Shown here one piece after another: positions 29,650-41,821 of a stretch of 64,000 nt of DNA. A program made the translations under genes and the position numbers. Under the pieces are notes generated by a model that saw nothing but the letters and a program-made list of their open reading frames with translations, did not search any database and was not told the DNA's origin. The first letter of the stretch is position 1. Each line of letters begins with the position of its first letter. Origin of the DNA: Asparagopsis taxiformis (Eukaryota > Rhodophyta > Florideophyceae > Bonnemaisoniales > Bonnemaisoniaceae); the NCBI GenBank assembly GCA_030407315.1, contig JALQPE010002516.1:1-64000 (forward strand), written 5' to 3'.

Positions 29650-31933
29650 TCAACCATCCTCCATTACGCCAAAACCGTTATCAGCAGTGGCTGCATGGCG
29701 CCGCTCCATGCCCCCATACTGTGGGGCATTGATTTCGACATTCAGGTTTGCACTCAGGTGTCCAGCATATGGGTCAACGACGAAAAGTTCTGCGCCAATT
29801 AGTCCTTGCGCAATCACACAATCCATTACAGCACCGAGGTTTGACGTAATATGCGATTGAATCCAATCCTCGGACACTAGAACAAGTGATGAGCAGCGGT
29901 TTACATCATCAACGACATGAACAATTCCAGACCCCTCTCCGCTTTGCCACACTTCAACAGCCTCTCTCGTCACAGTACGGCTTGCAAACACATGCCGTGA
30001 CTGTGCACTAGTCCGCTGTTCGCTCTCGACAACGTCCGTTTCTTCCCTTGCTTGCGAGCCTTGGAGACAAGACATGCAGTACACCACCATACCAACTAAT
30101 TGCTGAAAAGCTACCCCCACATATTGACTGTACCGCCTTGTAAACTCCTTCTGCCGTGCACCTCCTTTCCCCTTCGGTTCATCCAAACACTCCACAGTAG
30201 TCACTAGCCAAGCATCCAGGCGCGCCAGCGTTAGTATGCTCGTCTCTATGTCCATTACTTGTTCTGGTCGTATCGAATAACCCCTGAAGATGTCCAGCAC
30301 ATTCACAGCTACTCGGTTGTTAAACCATGCATCACCATTCACTTCCATTTCGAAGCTGTCAGGAACCAAGCCTTTGCTGTATCGCAGCTCTGAGAACGGT
30401 GCCGTTCGCCACCTCCCCATATCCAAATCACCGTTACTTTCCCGTTTCAAAAGCTTCTCAGACGCTTCGCGCTTTTGTCCTCTCGCTCGTCCATCTCAGC
30501 TCGCGTCGTCAGCATCGTGCATCTAGACATTAATTTCGTGTACCCCAGCGAACCGAACAATCTGTCCCTCGCATTACGCTTCCGTGCACTCATCACGTCG
30601 GACAGTTTCTGCGTCACCTTCACTTTCAATTCCTTGCTCCCCGCCACAGCCTCTTGACAGCACACACGCTGCTCCTCATCGGAAAACACATCACACCACG
30701 GACTTTGACGCAGTACGTGTCGCACCAAGTCATTCAGCAGATCACTCTCGTCTCTGTACGAAGGTGTATACCACTGCAGATTCTTGATGATATAGCCCGG
30801 AGGGGTAGCAATATATCCTACACCGTTTTCGCTCCAAAGTGTCCCTTCTACCGGCTCTACCTCGATGGTACGTCCAGTCCAACGTCTCTGCGTTTGTTCC
30901 GCTATAGGGTCCAGCTCCATAGTCTCGTTCTTGCACCACTTTGTCAGGTTTTCCTCAACCGCCCTAAGAACTCCAAGGTATTTCACAGGAATGGCTTTCT
31001 GTATTTTCGACTTACCGCCACCGTGATCACTGATTCTACCTGTTCTCGCAATTGCAGTAAGGCTGGCATTTTCCGCCTGCAGAGTCTTCACCTTAGCCTC
31101 CAACGCAACTATCTCCGTGGTGAGCGCCTTGTTTGCTATGTCCTGGCTAAACACTTTTTTTCCAGCTCCGCGATCTTCTTCTTCTGCGCATTGATGCGAC
31201 TCGCCATTAAATCGATGGATTCCGGCGGATGCAACCTCTCTGCCCTCACCGTCCCCCCATCTCGCACGCTATCGGGAATATGATGTCCTCCATCGCCAAT
31301 AGCCTGACGTCGCGGGGGCGTTACGCGCATATTTGGCACCAATGACAGTCTGTTGTGACGAGGCCCGCACTCCGGCTGCTCTCTCCCCTCAGTACCACCT
31401 GACCGCCGATGATAGTTGGCATCCTGTGAACGTTGCTCAGAAACAACATCCCTTGCCGCTATCCTCGGGTCCCTGACTGCATTACCTGCTGGGGCTGATG
31501 TACTCGGCATAGTTGGCGCAGTGGGGGTCACAGCCTCCAGTGTCTCGGGAACCCCCGGCTGGGACTCCGTCTGCAGCACCTCCGCATCTGCCAACCCGGG
31601 AGGAACTACCTTTGCCATAGCACTCTGCCGCAATTCCAACATGTTTTGAGCCACTATCATGTCATCATCATGATGTTCACTGTCCCTGCGAGCACGCTTG
31701 CCTCGGTCAAGCCCCATCTCTCTCCGCGCCGTTCCTCCTTCCTCACTTTCTCGCTGCGGATCCCCAGTTCTGCGCCGGTCCGTCTTGCGACTACCGGACC
31801 GCGGTTCAATGCTGCCGGTAGGCCCAGACCGCTTCTTCGCACGGGATTGTCGGGCACTCGATACAGCAGCTGCTGACCGGGTTTTCTGGAGGCCCGGAGG
31901 CTTTGGAGCTTTCTTCGCAATACGCGGCGGCAT
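29650..31933 (-). pseudogene. Coiled-coil protein, additionally frameshifted (copy B)
   Basis: Same two-frame layout as copy A: frame 1 from 31933, slippery A AAA AAG (minus strand, 31154-31160), then the -1 frame. Near 30478 one T is missing relative to copy A, which shifts the frame and ends the second reading after 235 codons; the remaining 266 codons (30450-29650) are open but out of frame. Slippage would therefore not restore a full protein here. The function is unknown. Confidence 0.6.
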
Positions 31934-32159
31934 AATGAAGCTTTCCCGGAAGCGATGGAACGATTGAGTTGCACGAGATACAAAAAAGATTGCTGTATAG
32001 TGTCGGTAACCACAACGGTCTGCGATGAACGTTCAGGTCAGGTCAAGTACCGGAGAATACGCCAACAGCCCAGATTGTATACGGTAGGCAGTCATCAACA
32101 GTATTTAATGAGGTACAATTACAGCTGTAGAGCTAGGCCGCGAGCACCCCTATGTCCGG

Positions 32160-32372
32160 AAGACGTCCTGATTTGAATTAAAATTTGGGCTATTCTCAAA
32201 AACATGCACATGTGAACATGTTTTTGAGATGGGGGTGTGCCGTACGGCACAATCGACCCGCTGAAATCGATGTTTTTTGCAATATTTTTTTCTGCCCTGA
32301 ATTGTAGAATTTCTGGGCCGGACAGCAATGCAACTGAGCTGGACATCCACCGGGCGTCCATTTCAACTTGGT
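32160..32372 (+). repeat. Hairpin cassette (copy B)
   Basis: TGCCGTACGGCA at 32238-32249; counterpart of the cassette at 13499-13709. Confidence 0.85.
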
Positions 32373-32593
32373 CGTGTATTTTGCATCTGCACGCATAACA
32401 GCATCCAAGCAGTCAGGTTCACTGCTCGGACGAAGTGCACCTAGAGTGTGAACGATTGGTTTTTGACAGGCGAGTACTGCTCAATAGGTTTCACCCTGGA
32501 CTAATGGTGGCTGGACATGCTGCATTATATGATATACTTCAACTCTGGAACGTAGCTTTATTTGTAGTCGAAATGAAAACATCTTTCGTGACC

Positions 32594-35500
32594 CTAATTC
32601 CATGCTCTAAACGCTGTCCCATAATGAACGTAGAGCTCCTGCCCCGGACGGATATCGCGGATTGCACGTACTACAATGATCTTCGGATTTTCTAGGTCCT
32701 TCGCCTTGAGCTTCTTCCCCGTCGAACCGCTGCTGTAGTTCTCGACAAACTCGACGTTGGCCATCCGCCTGGTGTCTTCCGCCGGAGTGTCCTCACCTCG
32801 CAAATACCGCGGGTCGTTGATGAACTGCGCCGAACAGAACGGAGCCGGAACAATCCAAATTGGATGCTCGATGTTTTCGTCGTCCTCCGCTGTTGCATAC
32901 AGCTTGATGGCATACATCAAGAATGTTTCCTTCGTTATCGCCATGTGACCCTCTCCGTACGCGAACCTCATCGACTCCTTGCTCATATCAGAGTACACAA
33001 CAGTTCCGTAGTATGCACATACTTCGTCGCCAACATTAAATGTCTGTTCAGCGAAGAGCCCTCTTCCTGCATTTGGATGCTTAATCAGCGATGGTCGAAC
33101 GCTCAATTTTTTCGCAACACAATCGTGTGCCCGCATCACGCGAGGGTTTTCAGTTTGCAACCAGCGGCGCAGGGAAGGTGGCCAATAATGTACCGGTTTT
33201 TCCATGTGCTCGTGCGACGCAATCGACTCTGGGCACAGCTGCCAGAGGTACTGCCGAATATATTTCGGGAACCTCTGGTACAGGGGAAGGCCAGGTGGGG
33301 GTTCGATGATCCTGCGTTCCCTCTGCGTACGCATCGTGACAGAGGGGGACGCCAAGAACTTCTCAGCACTCTGTTTCGCTTCTGTCGTGACCCTCATGTC
33401 AGTGTTGTTTGAAAGAATTACACGTGACATGACTGCACACAGCTTTGGAAGCGATCGTGCCACACACAATTTGTCCATGTCACTGCCGACGAAAACACGG
33501 TGCTCAGGCAAGCTCATAGCTGCTTTTCCCGTTGCGAAAGTGCCAGAGAATGGATCGACAACAATATCACCAGGCTGTGAATGCTGGCTGATCAACTCCA
33601 TCATGAGAGCGACGCTCTTCTGCTCTGCACGAACTCTGACCGTAGCACCGGTTGTGCTCCTTGTTCGCCACACCATCTCATTCGAATCGATGGCGGGCAT
33701 ATTGATGGTGACGTTGCACCACGCCGGGTACGTGCCGTCCATGTATCCGTGGTTCCTATAGGCCACCATCTCGCTTCCAGTCTTGAACGGAACACCTCGC
33801 TTCCAGAAGTGGATAGCGACCTCTGCCATGTTCATGCGTTGGTACCTCTTCCGCCCCGGCATTTGATAGAGGTGCCCAGGTAGTCGGACAAACAACAGAG
33901 GTACCTCGTCAACGAAGAAAACTGAATTCCGAACGACGTCCTCCTCCTCCTCCTCCTCCTCCTCATCCGCACTTTCTTCGCCACTGTGCTGCGATGCTTC
34001 GGAGTCCGAATTCATGGACGTAACCTCTTCTTCATCCGACCCGTCATCACTGGCAGCAGCATCGGTTGGGCCTTCTGACTGCGGTCCTTTGTACGTTTCC
34101 AAGTAATGGAACCATTCGTAGAACTGCAAAACGGAGCAGAACACGATGCCGTGGCCACCGGGGCGCAACAGCTCGTCAAACACTTCGATGCTAGCCTGCA
34201 TATCTTCTGCAGTTAGCCTGTCGTACGAAGAGTTGGAATCGTTCCTCTTACGACGAACATTGTAGGGCGGATCAGTCAGAATGAGCTGAACGTTGCCCGT
34301 GATGGGCACGTGTTCTCGGCTCTCGTCGGCACTGACCAAATCTTCGAAAGGGACGTCGTACACCCGGCAATACTGACTCATTTTCGAAAGAAAGTCCTTT
34401 GCGAGAGCCTGCCCTTCACTTTCCTGCTCTTCTGTCGCATGGGGTGACGGTGACGGGGGAGACGGCCCTTGGGCAGTAAGACTGGTCCTCCCAGGTCCAA
34501 GTTGAAGCCTGGTTGTGTGTCTTGTCGACGGAACCAAACCTCTCCCTCCTGTGTTGCGACGAGTGGGAGTGTCATCAACCGGCTTGGGGACCTTTTCTGC
34601 GTCCGCGGCTTGTGGTGCCGGGCGGAGGACAGCCATAACGTCTTCGTCGAGGGTGTCAAAGTACGCTGGCAGCTTGTCCGGATTTCCGCTTGACAAGTAT
34701 ATTTCCAGCGCCCCCCAGCGGTCGGACTCCGGCCAGGTGTACAGGTCCGGGTTGACGATAAGAAACTGCAACCGGTCGAAGAACTTCCTCACAAGGTCCC
34801 TAAATGCACTGTGCTGCGCACTGGTTCTTGTCTCTACTTTTCCACCATATCCATCAGGATGAGATAGGGGAGCTTTGTCGTGGTAGAGATCTAGCTTCTG
34901 CTCCATCGGTGCGAATAGACCTTCATCGAGCACGTCAAACCAATGCTCACTGCTGTCGAAAATGATGTACGGCGCCATCAACTCTTCGAAGCTGGAAAAC
35001 TTTGCGGCGAAGGCCACATCGGTCCAAGCATGGTATAAAACTTGAACCACGTAACAAGCTCGATTAGTGCTTTTCCGATGGGCTGGGACGCGTGCGGCTT
35101 CGTTCCCCTCTCGGCCGCGTCGCCTATTCGGCGACGCGGCAGGTTCTTGTTGTGATTTCGGATGATAGACAACGCTTGGAAATACATCAATACCTCGAAC
35201 GTTTCCGGTGGAGCAAGAACGAAGGCGCTTGGTTCCCCGCGCTGCGGCGCCTGTAGTGGCGAAGGAAGCATGTTACATCCAATAAGGAAGGTCTGCGGCA
35301 CGATCCCAGAAAGGATGCAGTGCTCAACCCATTGCCCGATACGCTCATCCTGTCTTGAAAACTCGGCAATCGGTAATGCCAGACGAACAATCTGCTTGGC
35401 TCGCTCAACGTTCATCTCTGCCATGACGATTTCGGCAACATCCGCCTCGACTCCAGCATTCTTCGAACGACCGCTGAAGGCCATGCTGAGTCGACCTTGC

Positions 35501-35790
35501 AGCGCCAGAAATTGTTCTTCCGTGCCCTGCGCAACCCAAGCGCCAAGGTCCGCGTATGTGAAACCTCCCGGCTTGTCCGTCAAGTCTGCGAAACTTGAGT
35601 GGGCGAACAAATCCAGCAAGAGGCGGAGGAAGTCTTTGCCAGCGAGAGTAGTTTCGCGGGCGGCGCGACCTACGTTTCGACGTGTACCCATGTCACTAGA
35701 ATCCTCCCAAGGGCTAGCGGGTTCGCGCAGAATTGGCACGGTTGCGTCGTCAACGATCGGATTGCTGTTGCGCCTGCGCTTATTCGTCAT
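32594..35790 (-). pseudogene. DNA methyltransferase-SET fusion, frameshifted (copy B)
   Basis: Start ATG at 35790. Near 35110 one base is missing relative to copy A (CTCTCGG versus CTCTTCGG), which ends the first frame after 270 codons. The remaining 818 codons, with ILTDPPYNVRRKR, VVDPFSGTFATGKAA and the complete SET domain, stay open from 35050 to 32594. The acidic run differs in length from copy A, a GAG/GAC microsatellite. A shortened protein from an internal start would keep both catalytic domains; nothing shows this is made. Confidence 0.75.
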
Positions 35791-36130
35791 AATGGAATGA
35801 GTGGAAATTCGGTACAGGATGGCGACCGCTCGGCGAGACAGTCAAATTTGACGACGTATCTCGTGACGTTTGCACTCTTTCGTGAGGAACACTGGTTGAT
35901 ATCGAACGGAACAGAGTATACGGGTACACAGCACTGGAAAGGTCTTGAAACCCGTAACCGGTGTAGGTAATAAGTTGTGACGGATACGTGGTAGAGAAAA
36001 ATTTTAAAAAGATTGTGATTCCCTGTCTTTGAGTGTTGTACTGCACGGCCGCCATGGCGGCTGTGACTGCAGTCACATAGGTTGTCACAGGTGCATCACG
36101 CTTACCAGGTGAGCGACATCCGGACGGCCA

Positions 36131-36323
36131 CTGGACATGGGGATGTCCAGCTCAGATGCATTGCTGGCCAGACCAGAAATTCTACAATTTCGGGCAGAAA
36201 AAATATTGCAAAAAACATCGATTTCGGCGGTCGATTGTGCCGTACGGCACATCCCCATCTCAAAAACATGTTCACATGTGCATGTTTTTGAGAATAGCCC
36301 AAATTTTAATTCAAATCAGGATG
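36131..36323 (-). repeat. Hairpin cassette (copy B)
   Basis: TGCCGTACGGCA at 36238-36249; counterpart of 9555-9740. Confidence 0.85.
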
Positions 36324-36609
36324 CAGATATTCGTCTTCTAGCATTGTCAGAACACATTCGTATAACCACATTTGGAGAACCTGAGCCCAGAGCTATCGGT
36401 TTTGGCGGGAGCTAAGCCATATCTCATATAATCAGTAACTACTTCCCGCCAGCTGAGTGGTGGAACCCCTGCTATTTCTACCAACGAGACATACGGGGTG
36501 TCAACTCGGCAATCGTATATGATTTGGGTGCTAAATTTATTCAAGAGACGAATGGGCTTCGAAAAGGAGCCCAACAACGTCTTCTTGTGATCCATGGGTA
36601 TAGGACTAC

Positions 36610-36905
36610 TCTATTCTTCTCCAGGCTTCCACCATAGCCTCCTCCACCTCCGTTAATGGATCGAATATCCGAACCGCACCTCAACATGCTTTTCTCTCAT
36701 CCATGGGTACTGACATCTCACATGTTCTCCAGGCTTCCACCATAGCCTCCTCCACCTCCGTTAATGGAACAATATCCGAACCGGACCTGAACATGTTTTT
36801 CTTCTCATCCATGGGTACTGACATCTCACATGTTCAACATGTGAGATGTCAGTACCGGAGAAGTTCTCCAGGCTTCCTCCGTAGCCACCTCCTCCACCTC
36901 CGTCT
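36610..36905 (-). repeat. Tandem Gly-codon-rich units (copy B)
   Basis: Mirror of 8944-9270. A 43-base inverted repeat, perfect except at its centre, lies at 36814-36856 (GGTACTGACATCTCACATG and its complement). Confidence 0.65.
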
Positions 36906-37441
36906 GTGGGAATCAACACAACATCACCACTGCGTCTTACCTCACATCCACATCTCTCCGGGATGAAAACGGACGGACGACATAGGGTTTGTAGACGTTT
37001 AGAATCTTGTTAGAAAAAAGTAAACGAAAGAGAACTTCTCTTTCATTGAATGATATCTCGTCCCTGTCGCAATATGTTCCATTTTCATTTTCTCGGGTTG
37101 CACACCCATCATGGGTGATCAAGGCCTGGATCGAACCCTCCGAGGGTCTTCGATGGATAGGACAGATAGTGGAAGGCTTTTAAGCCTGTGACCAAGCGGC
37201 TATTGATTGGTTGGAGGAAGGAAATTACAGAGGAAATATAGCTGAGTACGGTGCTCGCGATAGCTGTTAGGTTAAAGTCAAATATGTTTTTCGATTATTT
37301 TTCGTACGGAAATGCCTTGGAAAAGACGATGCTTTGTCGTTCTCTTGGAGGGAGTCCGTTGCATTGCACTCAATTCGAGAGCATCGTCATGAAGGAGAGG
37401 ATTCTTTCTGCTTGTTAGAATCGGTTTAGAGCAGATAGCTA
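36906..37441. other. Intergenic spacer of copy B
   Basis: Mirror of 8416-8940; no supportable gene. Confidence 0.4.
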
Positions 37442-37609
37442 ATGCATTACTGGCCAGCCCAGAAATTGTAGAATTTCGGGCAGCAAAAATATTGTAAAAA
37501 ACCTTGATTTGGGCGGTCGATTGTGCCGTACGGCACACCCCCATCTCAAAAACATGTTCACATGTGCATGTTTTTGAGAATAGCCCAAATTTTAACTCAA
37601 ATCAGGGTG
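37442..37609 (-). repeat. Hairpin cassette upstream of copy B dioxygenase gene
   Basis: TGCCGTACGGCA at 37524-37535; counterpart of 8248-8415. Confidence 0.85.
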
Positions 37610-37954
37610 TTCCCCGGATAAAGGGGTGCTCGCAGCCGCCCCAAAAGCCGCCTAGCTTGACAGCTGTAATTTTAACACATTACACATCAAGGACACTGCC
37701 TGCTTCACGCCACCTCGTCAGGTTTCGAGAGCCCGACTCGGGCCCGTTCCGAACGGACACTCACATCTCGATTGCCTGTCTTGCATTCCAGCGGTCACGA
37801 TAGGTGTGTACCTAACAAAATTTCGGTTGCATTGTGTTATTATTTCCAGCGATTGGCGTTCACGACCATTCTTCAACTTAACGTGAAACCTACCATCCAC
37901 ATCACTCCAATACGTCAACGTCAACCATCTCTTTTCCTTTCCAACTCAACAACC

Positions 37955-40900
37955 ATGGCGGATACGCATTTCAGCAGTTTGTTTTCAACGGTTTGCGGCG
38001 ATCAAGTGAGCGCGTCAGCGGAGTCGCGCGGACTCAAGCGCGGCGTCGATGTCAATTTGTTTGCGGACGTGGACGGTGCGGCTGTGCATATTGGGACGGC
38101 TTCGGTGAGCACTGCTGGTGGCGATGTTGGCCTTCCGCGCACGCTGCACAACCACAAGCTGCTGGAAACCGACGAGGCCGACTATATCGTCGTGCGCAAC
38201 ATTGCGACTAAGGACAAGTTCAAGGACCTCCCGTTCCCGTACATGTTTGATGGCGCCGAGGGACCGCCGGAGACGATGGGTGGAGCATACGCCGCGGCGT
38301 TTTACCCTTGGGATACTCGGATGATGCGCCCCGCTGCGGAGGATGGCCCTAGCGACATTCGTACCCCTGCTGCAGCGTCAAACTTCAACGCAGCGACGAA
38401 CCAGGCCAGCTCGGGACGGATGCCCAGTACCGGTCCGGCAGGCGAAATCACTGGTTCGGGGGGTACGAAGCATCCAGCACGCTCCGTCCCGGTTTCGGGA
38501 GGCACGAAGCGCCCTGCTCGCTCTGCAGAGCCTCCAGTGGAGGCACGAAGCACCCTGCTCGCTCTGCTAGAGCCTCCAGTGGAGGCACGAAGCACCCTGC
38601 TCGCTCCAACGTCACCGAAGCTACTACGCAGGACGTAACCGAGGTGGACGACGAACCGGAGGTGGCGGAAAGCATTCGTGAGCAGCAGGGGACGCAAATT
38701 ACGGTGCCCAAGTTTGTGACGTCGGATTACGTCGGAGAAGGAGCGACTGTGTTGGTGAGGCAGCTAGTGGAACCGGCCGTGACCCTTCGGGATGTGAAAG
38801 AAGACCACGTGGAGGACCTGCGCAACAATATGTTGGCTGTGGGGTATGTGAGCTCTTCGCGTATCACTGTGACGGTGCTGAGGTCGCAGAACACGCATCT
38901 GCCCGCCGACACGCGTCTGTTCCAGAATGGCAAATTCCATGCCAATGCGAACGTGACCGTGATCGACGGACTGCATCGTCTCAATGCTATGCATAGCATT
39001 GCGGATGACTTCACGCGCCTCACCCGTATGCACAGAACCAAGCTGCCACAGGACGCAAACCGCTTGCGCTGGGTTACTCAGCCTCTGGATGTGTACTACC
39101 TTCGCCGCAAGGACGACAGTGATCTTCAGCCTCATGAGATCATCCACAAGAGTGCAGAGTCGAACCATACGACTGGGACGCAACTGACGGAGCGCTCCCT
39201 GGTTCGAATCTTGTCGTCCATCCAGCAGTTCATCCGTACGATTGCTGTTGCAAATAACGTGGAAAACGCTGGCGACTTGCGTGAGTCTGATGTCATCCGA
39301 ACATTGTTCGAGGCGCAGTTCATGGGGATGATGAATTCAACGAACACGGCCCGGCGGTGGACGCGTTTGGCTATAGCAACGCTGAAGCATCCTGTTCTCG
39401 ACGAAGTGTTGCGTGAGCTGAACAATTCTGAGCGCCGCAACGAGATTGGGATAACGCACCTGGACCACAAGATAGTGCGCGAGTTGCTGGAAGAAAACTT
39501 TGTCTTCGTCTTGCGTGGTCTTTCGGAGTACTTGAACCCTGCTCATGGTGGACGTCCGGATGGACGCTTTGACGTGAACGACTTCTATACATACGTCCGT
39601 CGCGTGACTGCAATAGCAAATTCTCTGTACGCTGCGTTTGGGCGCCCAAAGAGTATTATGCGCAAGTCATTTCTGAGCACAGAGATGGCAATTGGGTCGG
39701 TTAAGCAGCCGAAGGAGTTGCAATGGCATCTCACCAATGCCATTGCAATGTATAGAGGGGACGACCGGAGCAGTGAGGTTCGAATGCGACGGAGAACCAC
39801 GCGTTTACAGGATTTGGAAACGAACTTGAAAGAGTTTTTCAATCCGACATTGAAGAAGAAGACTAAGGCTCGACGCAAACGCCGCCCTTCTGCTGCCAAT
39901 GTGAGACTCACTCACAAGAAGCAGCGGAATGTCGAACATGAGCCTGCTTCGCATGGCATCCGCCGCCGTTCACAGCGACTTCGCTCGACGGGGAGCACAC
40001 GCCTCGAGGAAGAAGAGCCGGTTGTGGTACAACAATCCGCCGGGGAAGAAGAGCAGGCCGTTGTTGATAAACCCACCGATCAACAACAAGCCACTGCTTC
40101 CGGTGATGAGGTTGACGAAGACTCCGCCCGTTCCCCGATTCTGCCGTTGAGATTGTCCCCCAAGATAACCAACGTGCTGGTGCGACTCCCTCCAACCAAG
40201 AATCTGTCCATACGTTTCGGACGAGGAAGAAAACAGTGCAGACGAGGGCCAAGTCGAAAGCAAGGGGGTCCGCGAAGTGACAATTACACTCACTGTTCCG
40301 GAAGGAGTGGAAGTCGATGAAGACGGTTACATCGTTCGTGACTCTCCTTCTGAACACGACCTCCTGTTCGACGACCGTATGCCATCTCTTCCTGACGATT
40401 TCGAAGTCAAAGACCGAGCCGAAGGGCATCATCTGGCGCAGCGTCCCGCGGACGTCATCGCATCGGTGAGGGTTGGCTGTCTGCCCCGATTGAGCTCAGG
40501 TTGTTATTGGAGAGTGTGGAAATCGATGAGGAGGGCAGAGAGGTGAGGTATTTGAAGCAAGTGGCGATGGACCCTGTGTTTGAGGGGCTGCATATTCCGG
40601 AACAACATCGGGCTCGTCATCTTGTTTTGGAGATCGACACCATCTATCCGATGTTTTTCGCAGCGTGGAAGATGGCTGCCAAGGCGATGTGTGAGCCTAC
40701 ATCGACTTTTCTACCCTCGAGGCTGGACTTCGCTCAGGTTGCGCGAATGTCTACAAGCTGGAAGGATTCGTATGAGGCCGGCACTGGTATGGCGTACTTC
40801 CACAATTGCCGAACGGAAATCAACGAGCGAGGGTATACGGTGATGCACAATTTCGCGGATGTAAGCTACCTCGATGCGTCGGACAAGTTCCCATTTGACT

Positions 40901-41065
40901 TGGGTCTCATGGAAGAAATTCCTAACCAGGAATTGTTTCGGTACTTCTTGGGAACATGGGAGGGGGAGCAGGTGCACAAGGACCCTGGGAACCGGCAGCT
41001 GTGCAGTCCCATTGTCAATACGGGGGACAATGAAACAGATGAGAAGAACCGGAATGAGGGGAGGG
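37955..41065 (+). pseudogene. ParB-like / dioxygenase protein, 5' part, broken by chromovirus (copy B)
   Basis: Starts ATG 37955 (MADTHFSSLF). The frame changes in the SGGTK repeat (about 38530), where copy B has an extra unit. The ParB-like part with VIDGLHRLNAM then runs open to about 40140. Further shifts near 40140-40300 and 40490 follow before GNRQLCSPIVNTGDNETD, just upstream of the chromovirus. The gene is cut at 41065 by the LTR, with the rest at 54185-55040. It has at least three frame breaks plus the insertion, so copy B cannot make the full protein. Confidence 0.7.
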
Positions 41066-41722
41066 TGTAGTATACGTGGCAATTCCGAAATTGCAAATAT
41101 TTACGTTTTCCGCGGAATTCGAATTTCGGCGGATACGACCGGCGACAGCAATGAACGAACATTGCTGGCGCATGCGCGCGCGCAACCTGCACACGTGTGC
41201 AACGAACGTATTGGCAACGGCCAACGGACCAACGGGTCCCTACGTGTGACCCACAAGGTCCTTTCCCATTCGGGGACGTTACGAGCAGTGTTTACACTGT
41301 AAAGCGATGCCATCGTGGCCATATAGGTATTGGCATCGTGCCGGGAGGGAAAGGGGACAAGACAACGATCGAGCAACGGCTCTAGTCTACGACTGACTTC
41401 TACGTTTACGTTTACGTTTTGCCTAACGAGGCTTCGTCTCCGTCGAGCTGCGTACTCCCTACCCATCGCCGCACGTAAGGCTGATTGCGTGTAGTGCCTC
41501 CGGGCTTGGTTGAGAGCGCCTCCGGTGACGTACCACCTCGTTTGCTAACGTAATCCTCGCGTGGATTGTTGCGTCGTGACGCTCGTGTCTACTCGCTAAC
41601 CACTCTACCTTTCTACCTAACATACAGTCAAACACCAGCGGGTGGACTGCTCGTTTCGTTTCGTTAAGGACAGCGTGTCCGTGGCTCGTACCAGCTACTT
41701 CTAGAACTAACGTGGTTCCACA
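41066..41722 (+). repeat. 5' LTR of the chromovirus
   Basis: Begins TGTAGTATACGTGG and ends GTGGTTCCACA. It contains a TACGTTTACGTTTACG run near 41400 and is 2 bases shorter than the 3' LTR near 41601 (CACTCTAC versus CTATCTCTAC). Confidence 0.95.
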
Positions 41723-41723
41723 C

Positions 41724-41736
41724 TGGTCTCTCGACC
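41724..41736 (+). promoter_or_regulatory. tRNA primer-binding site
   Basis: TGGTCTCTCGACC lies one base after the 5' LTR and starts with TGG, the complement of a tRNA CCA end. The same site, reverse oriented, is at 60373-60385, and a one-base variant is at 58268-58280, so three elements seem to use the same tRNA. I did not identify which tRNA. Confidence 0.75.
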
Positions 41737-41821
41737 TAGAAGTTGCTACGAGCATAACGACAACCAACGAGGTTGAGCTCTTTTACGTTAACGAAAAGCT
41801 ACGTGCTACAGACGACGGTCT

